From Chelonoidis abingdonii (lineage: Eukaryota; Chordata; Testudines; Testudinidae), in NCBI RefSeq assembly GCF_003597395.2, contig NC_133770.1, positions 295,282,346 to 295,346,345 on the forward strand: 64,000 bases of DNA, in the 5' to 3' direction. A program made the position numbers and the translations under genes. Below the pieces are notes generated by a model. It did no database searches, was not told the origin of the DNA, and saw only the letters and a list, made by a program, of their open reading frames with translations. Every line of letters starts with the position of its first letter. The stretch's first letter is position 1. This document shows, piece by piece, positions 9,831-20,895 of this stretch.

Positions 9831-9974
9831 TTCGCACTAGTGTTTACAATAATATCAGAAACGCTTGACAGGAATAGACTACCCGTAATTCTGTGTTAAT
9901 TTTCTATCACATGTACACATCCCTTTATTAAAATATTTGGATTATCATACTGTACATTACTATCACTATTACTG

Positions 9975-10330
9975 TAAAACCTAGAGACCCTACATAGGGC
10001 CAGGGCCCCATTGTGCACGGCACTGAACGAGAGGTAGCCTCTGCCTGACCCGCTTACAATCTAATCAGATGAGACAGACAAATGTCGGAAGAGGAAACGC
10101 AGGCAAAGTGACTTCCCAAAGTCACATAGAAAGTCTGTGGCAGAGCTTGTAGTTAGGGTTGCCAACCCTACAGGATTGTCCTGGAGTCTCCAGGTATTAA
10201 CAATTAATCTTTAATTAAAGATTATGTCATGTGATGAAATCTCCAGGAAGTCATCCAAGCACAGTTGGCAACCCTACTTGTAACTGAACCCAGATCTTTC
10301 AAGTCCCAGACAACACTTTAACCAGAAGAT
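9975..10330 (-). repeat. MIR-like SINE, reverse, interrupted by a MITE
   Basis: The reversed SINE tail ('gggccagggccccattgtgc') comes first, then 'gtgacttcccaaagtcacatag' and 'gtctgtggcagagct', then after the insert 'aactgaacccagatcttt' and 'aacactttaaccag', the reversed head. Confidence 0.6.
10153..10275. mobile_element. 123 bp MITE nested in a SINE
   Basis: Ends TTAGGGTTGCCAACCCT and AGTTGGCAACCCT are inverted repeats. Flanks GCTTGTAG (10145-10152) and ACTTGTAA (10276-10283) match at 6 of 8 with only transitions. The centre carries an 18 bp palindrome, AATCTTTAATTAAAGATT. It is hAT-like by duplication length. Confidence 0.7.
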
Positions 10331-12190
10331 AACCCTTCTTTTCTGGGTACAAGTCTTGTGACCAAAACTTTTTTTTCACTGGGACTAACAAAATTATTTT
10401 ATTTTGAATGTTATTAAAACCAGAATTTGAACCTTGCTAGTGTTCTTTTTAATGCCTTGAAAAATCATTACTCAGACTAGCATCTAACCATGCAATATTT
10501 TTGTTTCTCGTAAAAATAATTGTATTCAAAAATACATTTGCCTGTGGCATTTAAATGAGATGTAAACCAGTATTTATGATCCTTTTCAAATAAAGTGAAA
10601 CCTTCAGTTCTTCCCTTATGGTGCTTTTGGTGGACGAGACAAGCTAATTCTTGCTCCTTGAAAAGCAGTTTTTGACAAAATGCTGATCGTAACATTAAAT
10701 TTGCAGAAGCTCAACTGTTTATCTGCTTCGCCCACAGACACCATACGGTGCATAATATGTAGGACACTTTGAATGGTTGGAATTAGCAGAACCATTTGTG
10801 AACTGCATATAAATGTATAATTTGCACCCTAATTCTCTGTGATAACAGGCAAATTATGGAAAGTGATAGCATCATTATTTTTGTAAAGTTGGCGTGCACT
10901 ACTCAACACAGAACCAGAACTTCAAGACATAATGGACATGCATTGTCAGAATGCCCCGTTAAGCATGACTTGAACCAAGGAGTATTAGTGTCTTTGGAAG
11001 ATTTCCCATACCAGAAATACAAAGGGTCATATTTTGCTGTCAGTTATAGCAACTGAATGTCCTGCTTTAACAAATCATTAGGCTCAGATCCTCAAAGGTA
11101 TTTGAAATCAATGGGAGTTAGGCACCTTGACAACTTTGAGGTTCTGGACCTCAAGCAGTTGCTGACCTTTAAGTAAGGCAATTCGACTGCTGGCATGGTT
11201 AAATTGAATTGCTTTCTTAAGCGCTTTGCTGGATCAAGGCCAAAGCAAGAGCAGAATTGGGCCCCCTGAGAGCAAACAGGCTCAAAGAAGAGTATAATAA
11301 GAGACAGGTGAAACACTTTAGTTTAAAAATCACAACACTGTTTTTTAATGTATTTCAAACGAGGTTGGTATTTTAAAATTTTGTGCAAACCTTTCTCAGC
11401 TTTTGGGCTGCAATTAATTTGTAATGGATTTTTCAAAATACCATAGAAGGTGAATGTTTTGTGATGATCTGGATCTTTTCTAGTAAACTTACCTGAATCT
11501 TTATGGTCTAGAACCTGATCTAGAAAGAACAAAGCTTTCTCCCAGAAAATTCCTGTGCATCCTTATTTTTGCAGGGCTGGAAATATGCCACTAACAATCT
11601 CTCTTCATATTATAATGTATTGTCTAATGTTAATCACTGCCCTCGACTGGATGTTATAAGAACTGCTCATCTGTGTATCATAGGATCTATATTGTTAGTA
11701 GCTAAAGGGGATTCTCACTCAGCTGGAGTGATAGAGCCTGTGCTTTTGGAATAGGAGGATCTGAGTCCTATCCAAGCTGCCACTATGACATTAATGGCCT
11801 TGGTATGCAGTTAAGGTAGCCTCAGGTTTACGGTATTTTAGTAGGTCTGTAGGGAAAAGGTACACTGTTTGTGCAAGTTAACTCTAGCCCTGCCCTAAGC
11901 CCAGCCTTTAACCAAACATCTTGAATACTAATATAGATCAAGATTCAGAGATTGCTGTCAGGTTTGATCTAAGCTGTGGCTGGCCCTTAACTTCAGGCCA
12001 GCCAGCTGGCCCACCTCATGTACCTTAGTGTTGGAATGGCTTGATAGCCGGTTTAGATTTGTCTGCCAAATTAAGCCTACGGCATCACCATAAACACAAA
12101 TGGAAAGCAATGTCTTTTGGATGGCAACTGGACTCTGCGGGGAGATTTGGTCAAGATCACCTCTGCTGATATCGTTAGTTATTACAATAG
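10331..12190. other. Mostly unassigned sequence
   Basis: No gene is seen. A palindromic MITE remnant sits at 11081-11153 (listed separately). The remainder is AT-rich with no repeat I can name. Confidence 0.35.
11081..11153. mobile_element. Palindromic MITE remnant
   Basis: 'cctcaaaggtatttgaaat' pairs loosely with 'aactttgaggttctgg' around the core 'caatgggagttaggcacct'. Related halves recur at 16365, 44660, 52085 and 60965. Confidence 0.5.
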
Positions 12191-12194
12191 TACC

Positions 12195-12370
12195 TAGGTG
12201 TGACCATTGCTACCTTGTACTTGGTGTGGTGCAAACACACAGCAAGAGACAGCCCTAAAGAGCTCAGAGTCTGTGCTGGCAAGACAGAGCAAGGCAATGG
12301 TTTGCCCAAGCTGGTCATTGACATCAACAAGACAAACATAGGGCTCCTGACCCCCAGGCTGGTGCCCTTC
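12195..12370 (-). repeat. SINE fragment, reverse
   Basis: 'gagacagccctaaagagctcagagtct' and 'ggcaatggtttgcccaagctgg' match the reversed core and tail of the MIR-like SINEs in this window. Ends are unclear. Confidence 0.4.
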
Positions 12371-12611
12371 TCTCAAGCCCACTCTGACTAGGCTGTTTGG
12401 TCCCATTCTCGTGGCTCACATGCAGCACTGGCTCATCTTCTGGAAGGACTCATGCTGCCAAAAAGGCAGCCAGGTTTCCAGAGCGATGTGGAATCTGTCA
12501 GTTTTGGTTGTCCCCCAAGCTCCCACCACTGTTCCTGTCTCTAGCACCCAGAGATGGCTGCCCACCTTTCAGGCTCACAGTCTGCATCGCAGGTCCTGTG
12601 CTGTACTCACC

Positions 12612-12856
12612 CAGGGCCAGCGCTTCCATTTAGGCAACCTAGGCGGTCGCCTAGGGCACCAGGATTTGGGAGGGTGGCATTTTGCCGACCTCGGCAGCAA
12701 TTCGGCTGTGGGGGGTCCTTCCGTGCTCTGGGTCGTCAATGGTAATTCTGCTGCGGGTCCTTCACTCACTCTGGGACCCGCCACCAAAGTGCCCCGAAGA
12801 CTGGGAGCGCAGAAGGACCCCTGCCTAGGGCACCAAAAACCCTGGTGCAGCTCCTG
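12612..12856. mobile_element. hAT-type non-autonomous element (245 bp)
   Basis: It starts CAGGGCCAGCGC and ends GTGCAGCTCCTG (reverse CAGGAGCTGCAC), decayed inverted repeats. The palindromic run 'aacctaggcggtcgcctagggc' follows the start. Flanks TACTCACC and TACATATC match at 5 of 8. Confidence 0.6.
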
Positions 12857-12859
12857 TAC

Positions 12860-13535
12860 ATATCTGAAGACCGCGCTGTCCCCATGTGCAGCAATGTGCT
12901 GCTTCCACCCACCGCCTGAGGCAGGGAGGGTGCTGTGAGTGAGATAAACACACTCTGAAATGAGACTTCCCCTATCTCCTTCATTTCCCTCCACTGTGAC
13001 TGCTGCAGCTATTCAGCACTGCAGGCAAGTAATCTCTTTGTGGGATGTTTTATCAGGAATCTTCGCAAGACAACTATTCATCTTCAATCCTACTTTTATC
13101 AAGGGTTTCTTTTTGCCCCCTAAGGCTTTTGAGATATCAATATCATGCCTGTCACAAACAGTTACAACCTCATCTTCTCCACCATTATGAAAAAGAAAGG
13201 AGTCAGAGAAGTATTGACATGGAATTCACAGAGATCAATAGCTGATCTAGGAATCAGAAAGAAACTGGCCAGCGGAATGGCAGTGGGTTGTCATGCCTGT
13301 CTGGATACCTCCCTAGCAAACATGAGGCCTTGTGTAAATATACTGAGGGGAGACAAAGGGGAACTGGGTTGTTGTGGATTGTGTCCACCACAAAACTGGG
13401 ATGTTTGGAGCCTTCCAAACACACAGGCTGTCAGGGACCCACAGCTGAACACAGAGGCAACTCACTGCCCCCAGCTGATATTGCTAACGAACATGCCCCC
13501 CTGACCAGATGAAAACTGCAGCAGGCGCATTCCTA
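12860..13535. other. Unassigned sequence
   Basis: No repeat or gene is recognised here. The reading frames present are short and lack protein character. Confidence 0.35.
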
Positions 13536-13539
13536 AACC

Positions 13540-13850
13540 TTGCATCAAGCCCAGGTCTCTGGCTGCTCAATAGTGTTCTCTGCATGCGGCTGTTTCTGGG
13601 TCCTGCCTCTTGCTTCTTGTCCCTGGTTCCTGATCTTAGTTTCCTCCTCCTGGTTTCCATTCCTGGCACCTGCCCCTACTCCAGCTGATCCTCTGGCTCT
13701 GATTCCTGGCTCTCAGCTCTGGCTCGCTCACTGGACTTGACAACTCAGCTCCTGATTCACCTCTGGCCTGGTCACCTCTGCACCAACCACTAGGGAAGCC
13801 TCCTGCCTTGATCATTAGACAAGACTGCCCACAGCCTGGTCCTTAACACA
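13540..13850 (-). repeat. Pyrimidine-rich LTR-like fragment
   Basis: Degenerate 'ctcctggttcc / ggctctgattcctggctc' units resemble, in the opposite sense, the repeat at 3130-3740. Confidence 0.35.
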
Positions 13851-13959
13851 AATTTGACAGCAAAAGAGGCTCATTCTGATTCAGGAGACACGCTGGGAGT
13901 AAGAATCAAGGGCTTGATTCAACTCCCACAAAGTCATTTAAAAGTGCCTACAGTATTTA

Positions 13960-14175
13960 TATGGCCCCATTACTGTAGTAGCTGAGTGCCTCACAGTCTT
14001 GGATTTATCCTGACAGCACCCCTGCGGGGTAGGGAAGTGCTATTTTATAGATGGTTAGCTGAGACACAGGGAGATCAAGTGACTTGCCCAAGGTGATATA
14101 GAAACTATGGCAGAGAGAGAAACTGAATACAGATCACCTGAGTCCCAGGCCAGTGCCTTAACTACAAAGCCATCC
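13960..14175 (-). repeat. MIR-like SINE, reverse
   Basis: 'gctgagacacagggagatcaagtg' then 'acttgcccaaggtgatatag' then 'gcagagagagaaactgaa' and 'cctgagtcccaggccagtgcc' is the reversed order of a MIR-like SINE. Confidence 0.65.
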
Positions 14176-14189
14176 TTTCTCTCTTTGAG

Positions 14190-14430
14190 AAGGTGTCTTG
14201 TGGCCAAAAAGAGACTAGTAACTTGCCCCTGGTCACTTAGGAAGTCTGTGGTCAAGGTGAGAATGCTCTGCAGACAGGAGTTGGATCAGGCCCCTAGTGC
14301 TCAGATTAGGACTGGATACCAGAACTCCTGGGTTCTGTTTTTAGTTCTACTGTCCCACTGGGCCTGCTTCTCTCTGCCTTGTTCTCGTTTATACCTATAT
14401 AAAGTGGATGTCACCAGAACTCTTCACTGA
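14190..14430. repeat. Two further MIR-like SINE pieces
   Basis: A reversed core ('gtaacttgcccctggtcacttaggaagtctgtgg') occupies 14190-14310. A forward head ('accagaactcctgggttctg ... ctctgccttg ... tataaagtgg') occupies 14315-14415. They face opposite ways. Confidence 0.5.
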
Positions 14431-14829
14431 TATGAAAAGACATCTGATACGGTCAGGATTTTACCATATGTGAGCAACATGAAAATTAGTACAGCCAAAA
14501 TTCTGCTGGAAGGGCCAAGTGCTATGAAAATGGCTTTTTTGGGCCAGCAAATGAAGCTGCTCTCATGTCCTTGGCTTTCCGCCAAGCACAATCAAACTAG
14601 CTTCAATATCTTTCTCACTTCATCGGGTAAGGTGCAAATAGTGCTAATGTGAGTAAAACACCCTTGGCCTTCATCAAAGCATGAAGTTAAATCCAGCAAG
14701 TGCTGTTGAGTCTCTGGCTTCATTTCACAGACTTGTGCCCTTGCTGCTCCTTACTCATAGAACACAATCTCTGAACCCAACCATATATTAAAATTGTATA
14801 TATTTGTCTGTATCCCTCTTCATTGCCCT

Positions 14830-14975
14830 TCCTAAGTCACTTGCCCTTTTACATTGTAAACTCTTAAGGGCAGGGAACATCTTTTTTCCTATCCATTTGT
14901 AGAGCACCTGGCACAATGGGACCCTGATCCTGATTGGTGCCCCTTGGCACTACTGCAATAAAACTATTAAACAAT
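14830..14975 (+). repeat. SINE 3' tail
   Basis: 'ttgtaaactcttaagggcagggaacatc...tttgtagagcacctggcacaatgggaccctgatc' ends in an A/T-rich track. This is a good copy of the recurring tail. Confidence 0.6.
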
Positions 14976-15056
14976 AATGACAATGGCACCCAAGGATGCA
15001 GTCAAAGAGAGTATCTTTCTGGGGCGGGGTGAGGATTCTCAACTGGCGTGGGCAAC

Positions 15057-15549
15057 TGTCACAGGGTGAGTTGGTCCTTTGGGAGTGTTGGGATTCAAAG
15101 TCTCACCTGCGCAAGGTATCACGTGTCTCCCCAAGTGAAGGGAATGACTTTAGAAGAGTCACGTGATAGAAGCATGTGACTCAAAACCAGGCCTCATAGG
15201 AGAGATAAAGGACAGGTCAAGTTCAGTGAGCGAGGGAGTAGGAGGGAGTAGTAGAGCTGTGTTAGTTGGGGATTCCCTCCTTAGTTCTCAGGCAGAGGGC
15301 CTGGGAAGTGTGTGCCTTCAGGAGCCAGCTAGGAAGGCCAGAATGTAGGGGCCAAGTTTGCGGGAGGAAAACCTCAACAGAGGCAGGACTAAGATACTGG
15401 CCCCAAAGGGATGAGCCGGAGGGGTGGAAGTTTGTTATGCTTATGTTTGAACTATATATTAATGAAGAATGGGTGGTGTTTGACACAGAAAAGCCTATTT
15501 GAAGGTGGTCAGAAGACCAAGCAGAGGACAGTGAGATGGTGGCATGACA
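15057..15549 (+). mobile_element. Probable solo LTR (about 493 bp)
   Basis: It begins TGTCACAGGG and ends GGCATGACA, short inverted termini of the TG...CA kind, with purine-rich body sequence. The flanks (GCAAC and TGCAT) do not match, so the insertion is not proven by a duplication. Confidence 0.4.
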
Positions 15550-15844
15550 TGCATCTGAGACCTTGTATTAGCAACATCGATGTGCAGCTCCTCATGAGTA
15601 GAGGTTACAAGGATGATGGTGAATCTGGCCCAGTCTTGCCATGCACTATCCAAATGACGTTCAAGGTTATCCACATAGAGCAGAAAAGTTCATGAAGCTG
15701 CTCCAATGGGAAGTTTCCAAGGCACAAACCAAACTCAAGGAAGCGATGGATGGTTTGCAGAGGTTTGCAGAGGTGGTTCAATTGTCCTCTGAGGCTACAT
15801 TTCAGTCAATTGTTTAGCTAGCATGAAAATGTAGTGCTCCTGGG

Positions 15845-16328
15845 CAGGGCCGGTGCAAGGATGTTTCGTGCCCTAGGTGAAACTTCCACCTTGTGCCCCC
15901 CTACTCCCTGTGGCAGCTGCCCCCCTGCCCTGAGGCACCTCCCCCTCAGCTCACCTCTGCTCCGCCTCCACCCCGAGCAAGCCATCGCTGCTTCACTTCT
16001 CCCGCCTACCAGGCTTGTGGCGCCAATCAGCTTAGGTGTCACAAGCCTGGTAGGTGGGAGAAATGAAGCAGCGATGGTGCGCTCAGGGAGGAGGAGGAGC
16101 AGGGGTGAGCTGAGGCAGGGAGTTCCCCTGAGTGCCGCTCCCCCCCGCTACTTGCTGCAGGCAGCCCTCCCCGCGCCTTCCTGCCCCAGCTCCCTCTGCC
16201 TAAATTCCAGTGGCAACCGGGGCGGCCGAAGATCCGGCTGCTGCGGTCACTGCCGAAGAAAATGCCACCCCCCAAATCCTATGCCCTAGTCGACTGCCTA
16301 GGTCCCCTAATAGGTTGCACCAGCCCTG
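15845..16328. mobile_element. hAT-type element (484 bp) with internal hairpin
   Basis: Termini CAGGGCCGGTGCAAGG and TTGCACCAGCCCTG are inverted repeats. A perfect 8 bp duplication, CTCCTGGG, lies at 15837-15844 and 16329-16336. The middle (about 15950-16120) is a long inverted repeat. The arm around 'cgctgcttcacttctcccgc' pairs with 'gggagaaatgaagcagcg', and 'ctaccaggcttgtg' pairs with 'cacaagcctggtag'. No transposase frame is present. The GC-rich interior yields spurious reading frames. Confidence 0.9.
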
Positions 16329-16364
16329 CTCCTGGGGCAGAAAAGGAGGTGCAGAGGTCATTCA

Positions 16365-16440
16365 GACTCAGCTCCTCAGAGGTATTTAGGTGCTTAACTC
16401 CCATTGAAATCAATGAGTATCAGGAAATGAATGACGAGAG
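16365..16440. mobile_element. Palindromic MITE half
   Basis: 'tcagaggtatttaggtgcttaactcccattgaaatcaatgag' is one arm of the window's common palindromic MITE. Confidence 0.5.
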
Positions 16441-16464
16441 ACAGCTGTAGGTGAGAACTGGTGA

Positions 16465-16610
16465 TCATAGATTCCAGTGATGGCAGCTGTATAGGAACTT
16501 GGACCAATGGACTATACATGGAAGTGGTGGAAGCCCCATTGCTTAAGTCATTTACAAGTGGTCTGGACAAAGCACTGGAATATAACACTGCAGGGAACAA
16601 TTCGTGGAGC
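16465..16610 (+). mobile_element. CR1 LINE fragment
   Basis: 'atggaagtggtggaagccccattgc' followed by 'ctggacaaagcactgga' and 'gggaacaat' is the 3' coding/UTR region of a CR1-type element. Confidence 0.6.
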
Positions 16611-16639
16611 AGACAATCTAATATCTCTTTCTCTAACCA

Positions 16640-17130
16640 CTGTTAATCAAAGTCCTGCCAAGCGGGAATAAGAAACCTTTGTTTCCAGTGCTTGTCCTGT
16701 CTTACCAACTTAGCCCACCTCCCTCCTTCTCAGCAATTGTTTGAACAATCAAGATCAGGAATCACTACCTGCTGTCACTCAGCTCACGACTGAACTTTGA
16801 GTCATGATCTCAGTGAGCCTATCTGCCCTTCCATTCCACTCCTAGCCTTTATAAGAAAACTACTTTGGGAAAGTAACTGAAAGCAAGAATTAATATTTCT
16901 GTAGGCTTTTTTTCCCCCTCAAAGATCAATCCAAGTGAAGATGGATGTGATCTGAAATACCATCAATTATGTTTCCATTTTGATGTCAACCTTTATATGA
17001 TCCTCTGACAGATCTGAACTAAAAGGCACACATTAATCAAATACTGTCTTTATTATTTCCTTGGCATCACTACCCTTGGAAAAAATCAACACTCCTAGGA
17101 ACATGCTTGTTGATAAATTAGATTCTTTTC
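16640..17130. other. Unassigned AT-rich sequence
   Basis: No repeat is recognised. Confidence 0.35.
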
Positions 17131-17134
17131 AGGT

Positions 17135-17225
17135 AATAACGTATAGTCTGTGTATAGCGCGGATCTGTAGATCTTGAAGCGCTTTACAAAGGAGGTATTT
17201 ATGAATGGGGAAAACTGAGGCCTTC
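17135..17225 (-). repeat. SINE fragment, reverse
   Basis: 'tatagcgcggatctgtagatcttgaagcgctttacaaagg' then 'atggggaaaactgaggc' is the reversed middle of a MIR-like SINE. Confidence 0.5.
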
Positions 17226-17940
17226 CTCCCAAGTAGATCAAAGCATTCCATGGACATTTTAGGCTAAATTATACCTTGACTTTCACCTGCTGCAAGTTCA
17301 TTGACTTCTCTGGAGTTTGGTGGAGGGTACATTAGCTTAGCAGAAGGCCCATTATTTTTAAATTAAGGTTTGCTATGAGTAAAAGGTACAACAGCCATGA
17401 GTGATCACATTCCTTTGCAATGGATACATTAAAGCAGACAGTGACAACTGTTGATCATATACACATTATACCCCCCAACTGAGCCTTTTCCTCAGGTAGG
17501 GAGGTTGGTAAGGATGGCTCCTATCCTTTCACCTACCCTCATCCCAGGTAAGGTCTCTTTCTGTGATGGTAAAGGTGCCCCAGAAAATCAGGATTACTTT
17601 GTGGTTCCTTGGAGAGGCTCTCATGTTTTAATCCTGTGTGATTTGTAATCTACCAGTCTAGGCATTTATAACCCCATCTTCACTATGATATCAACCTCAC
17701 ATTAAACCGGTTAGGAATAATCATCTCCTCCCAATGTGGAAGCCAGACTATCCCAGAAAGATGGAGCTTCCCCTGAATTTCCCAGGATAGGGTAAGATGC
17801 ATCTCCACCATCAGAAGTACAGGTACCAGCTCATCATGCTCGCAGCCAGTTAAAGAAAATGGAGTGGCACCTCTTAGAATGGGTGCAATGGATCCAGAGG
17901 CATTTTAACTCCTGGTGTGAGCTCCTGTGCAGGTGTTTCT

Positions 17941-18221
17941 GAGGCTATGTCTACAATGCAGCTGGGAGGTTCCTAGCTCGGATGGATGTACATGTCCTGG
18001 TTGTAGTATATCGGTGTGGCTATGTCTATTCAGGCAAGCTGCCCACGAATGTACCTAGGATCATGGATAGGGCTGTAGCCAGGTGGCTAGCCCAAGCTGC
18101 CACCCATGCTGCTGCTGCAGCCATGTTGCTATTTTTAGCATGTTAGCTCAAGCAGAGCTAGCACATGGACATCTACCTGAGCTGGAAATTACACTTCCAG
18201 CTGCAGTATAGACAGAGCCTC
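17941..18221. mobile_element. MITE of the GGCTATGTCTAC family
   Basis: Inverted termini of about 28 bp: GAGGCTATGTCTACAATGCA at the left, and CTGCAGTATAGACAGAGCCTC (reverse) at the right. The three bases outside GGCTATG and AGCC are TGA and TCA. Relatives lie at 35628, 50984, 53652 and 55704. Confidence 0.75.
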
Positions 18222-18271
18222 AGACACCAGCAACCAAGGTATGTCATCACTTGAGCACCTCTTTCCATCCA

Positions 18272-18747
18272 AAAAGAATGAGGAGTACTTGTGGCACCTT
18301 AGAGATTAACACATTTATTTGGGCATAAGCTTTCATGGGCTAAAACCCACTTCATAGGATGCATGCAATGGAAAATACAGTAGGAAGATATATATACACA
18401 GAGAGCATGAAAAGATGGGTGTTGCCATACCAGCTATAATGAGACTAATCAATTAAGGTGGGCTATTATCAGCAGGAGAAAAAAAAACTTTTGTAGTGAT
18501 AATCAGGATGGCCCATTTCTAATAGTTAACAAGGAGGTGTGAGTAACAGTAGGGGGAAAATTAGCATGGGGAAATAGTTTTACTTTGTGTAATGACTCAC
18601 CCAGTCTTTATTTAATCCTAATTTAATGGTGTCCAGTTTGCAAATTAATTCCAATTCAGCAGTTTCTCGTTGGAGTCTGTTTTTGAAGTTTTTTGTTGGA
18701 GTATTGTGACTTTTAGGTCTGTAACTTAGTGACCAGGGAGGTTGAAG
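18272..18747 (-). mobile_element. Penelope-like element, C-terminal and 3' part
   Basis: The minus strand encodes NFKNRLQRETAELELICKLD and DWVSHYTK, matching the end of Penelope-like (Neptune-type, by my recollection) reading frames. It then runs into a 3' tail whose forward complement here is 'gtacttgtggcaccttagag'. Frameshifts separate coding pieces. A tail of the same kind lies at 59745-59810. Confidence 0.6.
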
Positions 18748-18790
18748 TGTACATGGCAGAGAGGCATTGCTGGCACATGATGGCACTGCC

Positions 18791-18901
18791 ATGTACATTG
18801 GCCAAATCAGAAAGATTCTACACAAAAGAATAAATGGGCACAAATCAGACATCAGGAATTATAACATTCAAAACCCAGTCGGAGAACACTCAACATTGTG
18901 A
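18791..18901 (+). pseudogene. GIY-YIG endonuclease fragment of a Penelope-like element
   Basis: The plus strand, 37 codons to a stop, encodes MYIGQIRKILHKRINGHKSD followed by IRNYNI and PVGEHS. 'YIGQ', then R and 'RINGHKSDIR', is the pattern of GIY-YIG nucleases carried by many Penelope-like retroelements. It lies in the opposite sense to the rest of the element at 18272-18747, across a 12 bp inverted repeat. It is too short to be active. Confidence 0.75.
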
Positions 18902-18944
18902 CATACCCAAGATACAATGTAGACTAATGAGAAGCTGTGTCACC

Positions 18945-19565
18945 TCTGCCCTCTTTCCTGGAGTCTCCTTTAAAATGCTCTGCTGCTGTAGCCTCCGGCT
19001 CGGCTAGCCCAAACAGCCTCCAGCGAGCAAGTCACTCCCAGCTATGTCTGTGTGTGAGCTGCAGCCAGCCAGCCATACCTTGACCCGTACCAGTCTTGGT
19101 TATATTGCAGGGTGACCCCCCCAAGCACCCTCACCCCCAGAAATGTATGTCCTGTACCGCCCAACCCTCTCCTGGGCAATACAAGTATGTTCAATCTGTT
19201 ATTTCTTTATGATAATAATATGCCAGCTTATTATTTCAAATACTTCTTCAGACACTCCCAATTGAACACACTGGATTAGCTAAAACAGTAAAACAAGATT
19301 AGTAACAGAGACAGAGATTTTAAGTGAATACAAGTAATGAGGCATAAAAGTTGGAAATGGCGACAAGAAAAATAAAGATATAATGCAATGGATGCCTAAC
19401 ATAACAAACTATGTTAAATTCAAAGCAAAGGTTTTCCCGCCACATGCTCTCAACAGTCTTTCTGCCCAAACTTCTTAGACCAGGACTGCTTCTTCTGTTT
19501 AATGGCTGCTTCCTTTGTCCCTTATCATGCAGTGAATTGATATGCAGGGATAGAGGAGGGGGGTC
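18945..19565 (-). repeat. Probable LTR-like repeat, reverse
   Basis: The run 'aagtaatgaggcataaaagttggaaatgg' and adjoining sequence look like a reversed LTR-type repeat. Boundaries and family are not defined. Confidence 0.35.
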
Positions 19566-19880
19566 CCTTGAGGCATAGGCCCCAACTTCCTCTCTCCCTG
19601 GGGGGTGCTCGACCCCCACTCCACTCCAGGCCCTGCCCCTGCTTCACCCCTTCCTCCAAGCCCCACTCCCCCAACTCTTCCTGTCCTTGCTCTTTCCCAG
19701 CCCCACCCCCATTCCACCCCTTCCCCCAAGGCCTTGCCCCTTCCTACCCCACCTCTTTCCACCCCCTCCCCTGAGCATGCCCCATCCCCTCTCTGCCCCC
19801 TCCCTCCCAGTGCCTCAGATGTTCCGTGGCGTGCAGGAGGCCCTGGGACAGAGGGGGGAAGGAGGGGAGCTTGGCCGCAT
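19566..19880. repeat. C-rich polypyrimidine repeat
   Basis: From about 19605 to 19808 one strand is almost wholly C and T, in loose units such as 'ccctgcccctgcttcacccc'. Preceded by 'ctggggggtgctcgaccccc', it probably belongs to a DNA transposon, but no termini are found. It creates long Pro/Ser/Leu frames that are not genes. Confidence 0.5.
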
Positions 19881-19884
19881 ATAC

Positions 19885-20585
19885 CTGAGGCATTTATTCC
19901 TCTGTCCCCCTCCTGGAAAACATTTCCAGCTGAGATTCAAGAGTCAGAGTCTCTATATGTAAAGATATTCCCTGCTGGTTTTCCCACCTATTTTAACTCC
20001 CTTTGTCTCCCTTCCTGCTTGGTGACTCTGTGTGCTCCTTAATTGCACATTAAGCAATGCACACATTCATTTGTTTGATTCATTTGCCAACCACAGTTTG
20101 GAATATGTGTGAATAACATCATACAGGGAAATCTTATCACTTCACATACAATGCTGCCACACATATTTGTTCAGGACAATATTGACCGGCAAATCATGAG
20201 TCTTCAAACGATACCTTACAAGTCAGACCTGGTACAAGGACTACTGCAGGCATGTCTATGATGTGGACACGGGGGTGCATTCAGTCACAGACATGGCTCC
20301 ATAATTGTTGTCTGTCTCAAGAGACCATGGCTGTTTTCAGCTGTGGATGTAAATATTAGCAGAATTGCAGAGACAGTATCTCAGATCCTGCTGATGACAT
20401 CAGTCAAGCTGCTTCTAGCTCCTGTTTCTTTCAGTGTTCCAGTCCTCTGCTCTTTTCTTAGGAGTAGCAGTAATAATCATTCACAACATGTCTGACATTG
20501 AGTAAGGACCCAGTCCTCTCAACCCGATCTAGTGCCCATCACTCAATTGAAAGATTCCCATTGTCTTCTATGGGCACTGGATCAC
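19885..20585. other. Unassigned sequence
   Basis: No repeat or gene is recognised. Confidence 0.35.
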
Positions 20586-20589
20586 AGGG

Positions 20590-20895
20590 AAATAACCATT
20601 ACTATTCTGAGTCAAACCAGTGCTCCATCTGTCCAAGCACCCCGTCTCTGACAGTGGCTGCTACAAAGTGCTTTCGAGGAAGTCCAAGAAATTCTACTGT
20701 GAATAATTTATGGAATAACTATTAGGCTAAAGTTCCTCCTAACACTCAATACTTAGAGCTTGGTTTATGCCCTGAAGCATAAGAGTTTGCATCATATTGG
20801 AAACTCCTGTTTATTATTCATATTAGCAAACACACGGTTTTGCTTCTGGGCCTTTCCATCCTCTATGATCTTGTGATTCCCTCTGCATCTAACAT
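20590..20895 (-). mobile_element. CR1 LINE 3' region, reverse
   Basis: 'gagtcaaaccagtgctccatctgtcc', 'tctctgacagtggctgctac' and 'tttatgccctgaagcat' are the reversed 3' UTR of a CR1 subfamily. Confidence 0.65.

Noticed and set aside
12411..12938. 175-codon open frame
   Set aside because: It spans the hAT element at 12612-12856; composition follows the repeat, not a protein family.
15950..16270. CpG island / promoter
   Set aside because: It is the interior of the 484 bp hAT element.
15834..16289. 151-codon open frame
   Set aside because: It lies within the 484 bp hAT element, in its GC-rich hairpin.
19605..20042. 145-codon Pro/Ser/Leu-rich frame
   Set aside because: It is a translation of the polypyrimidine tract.
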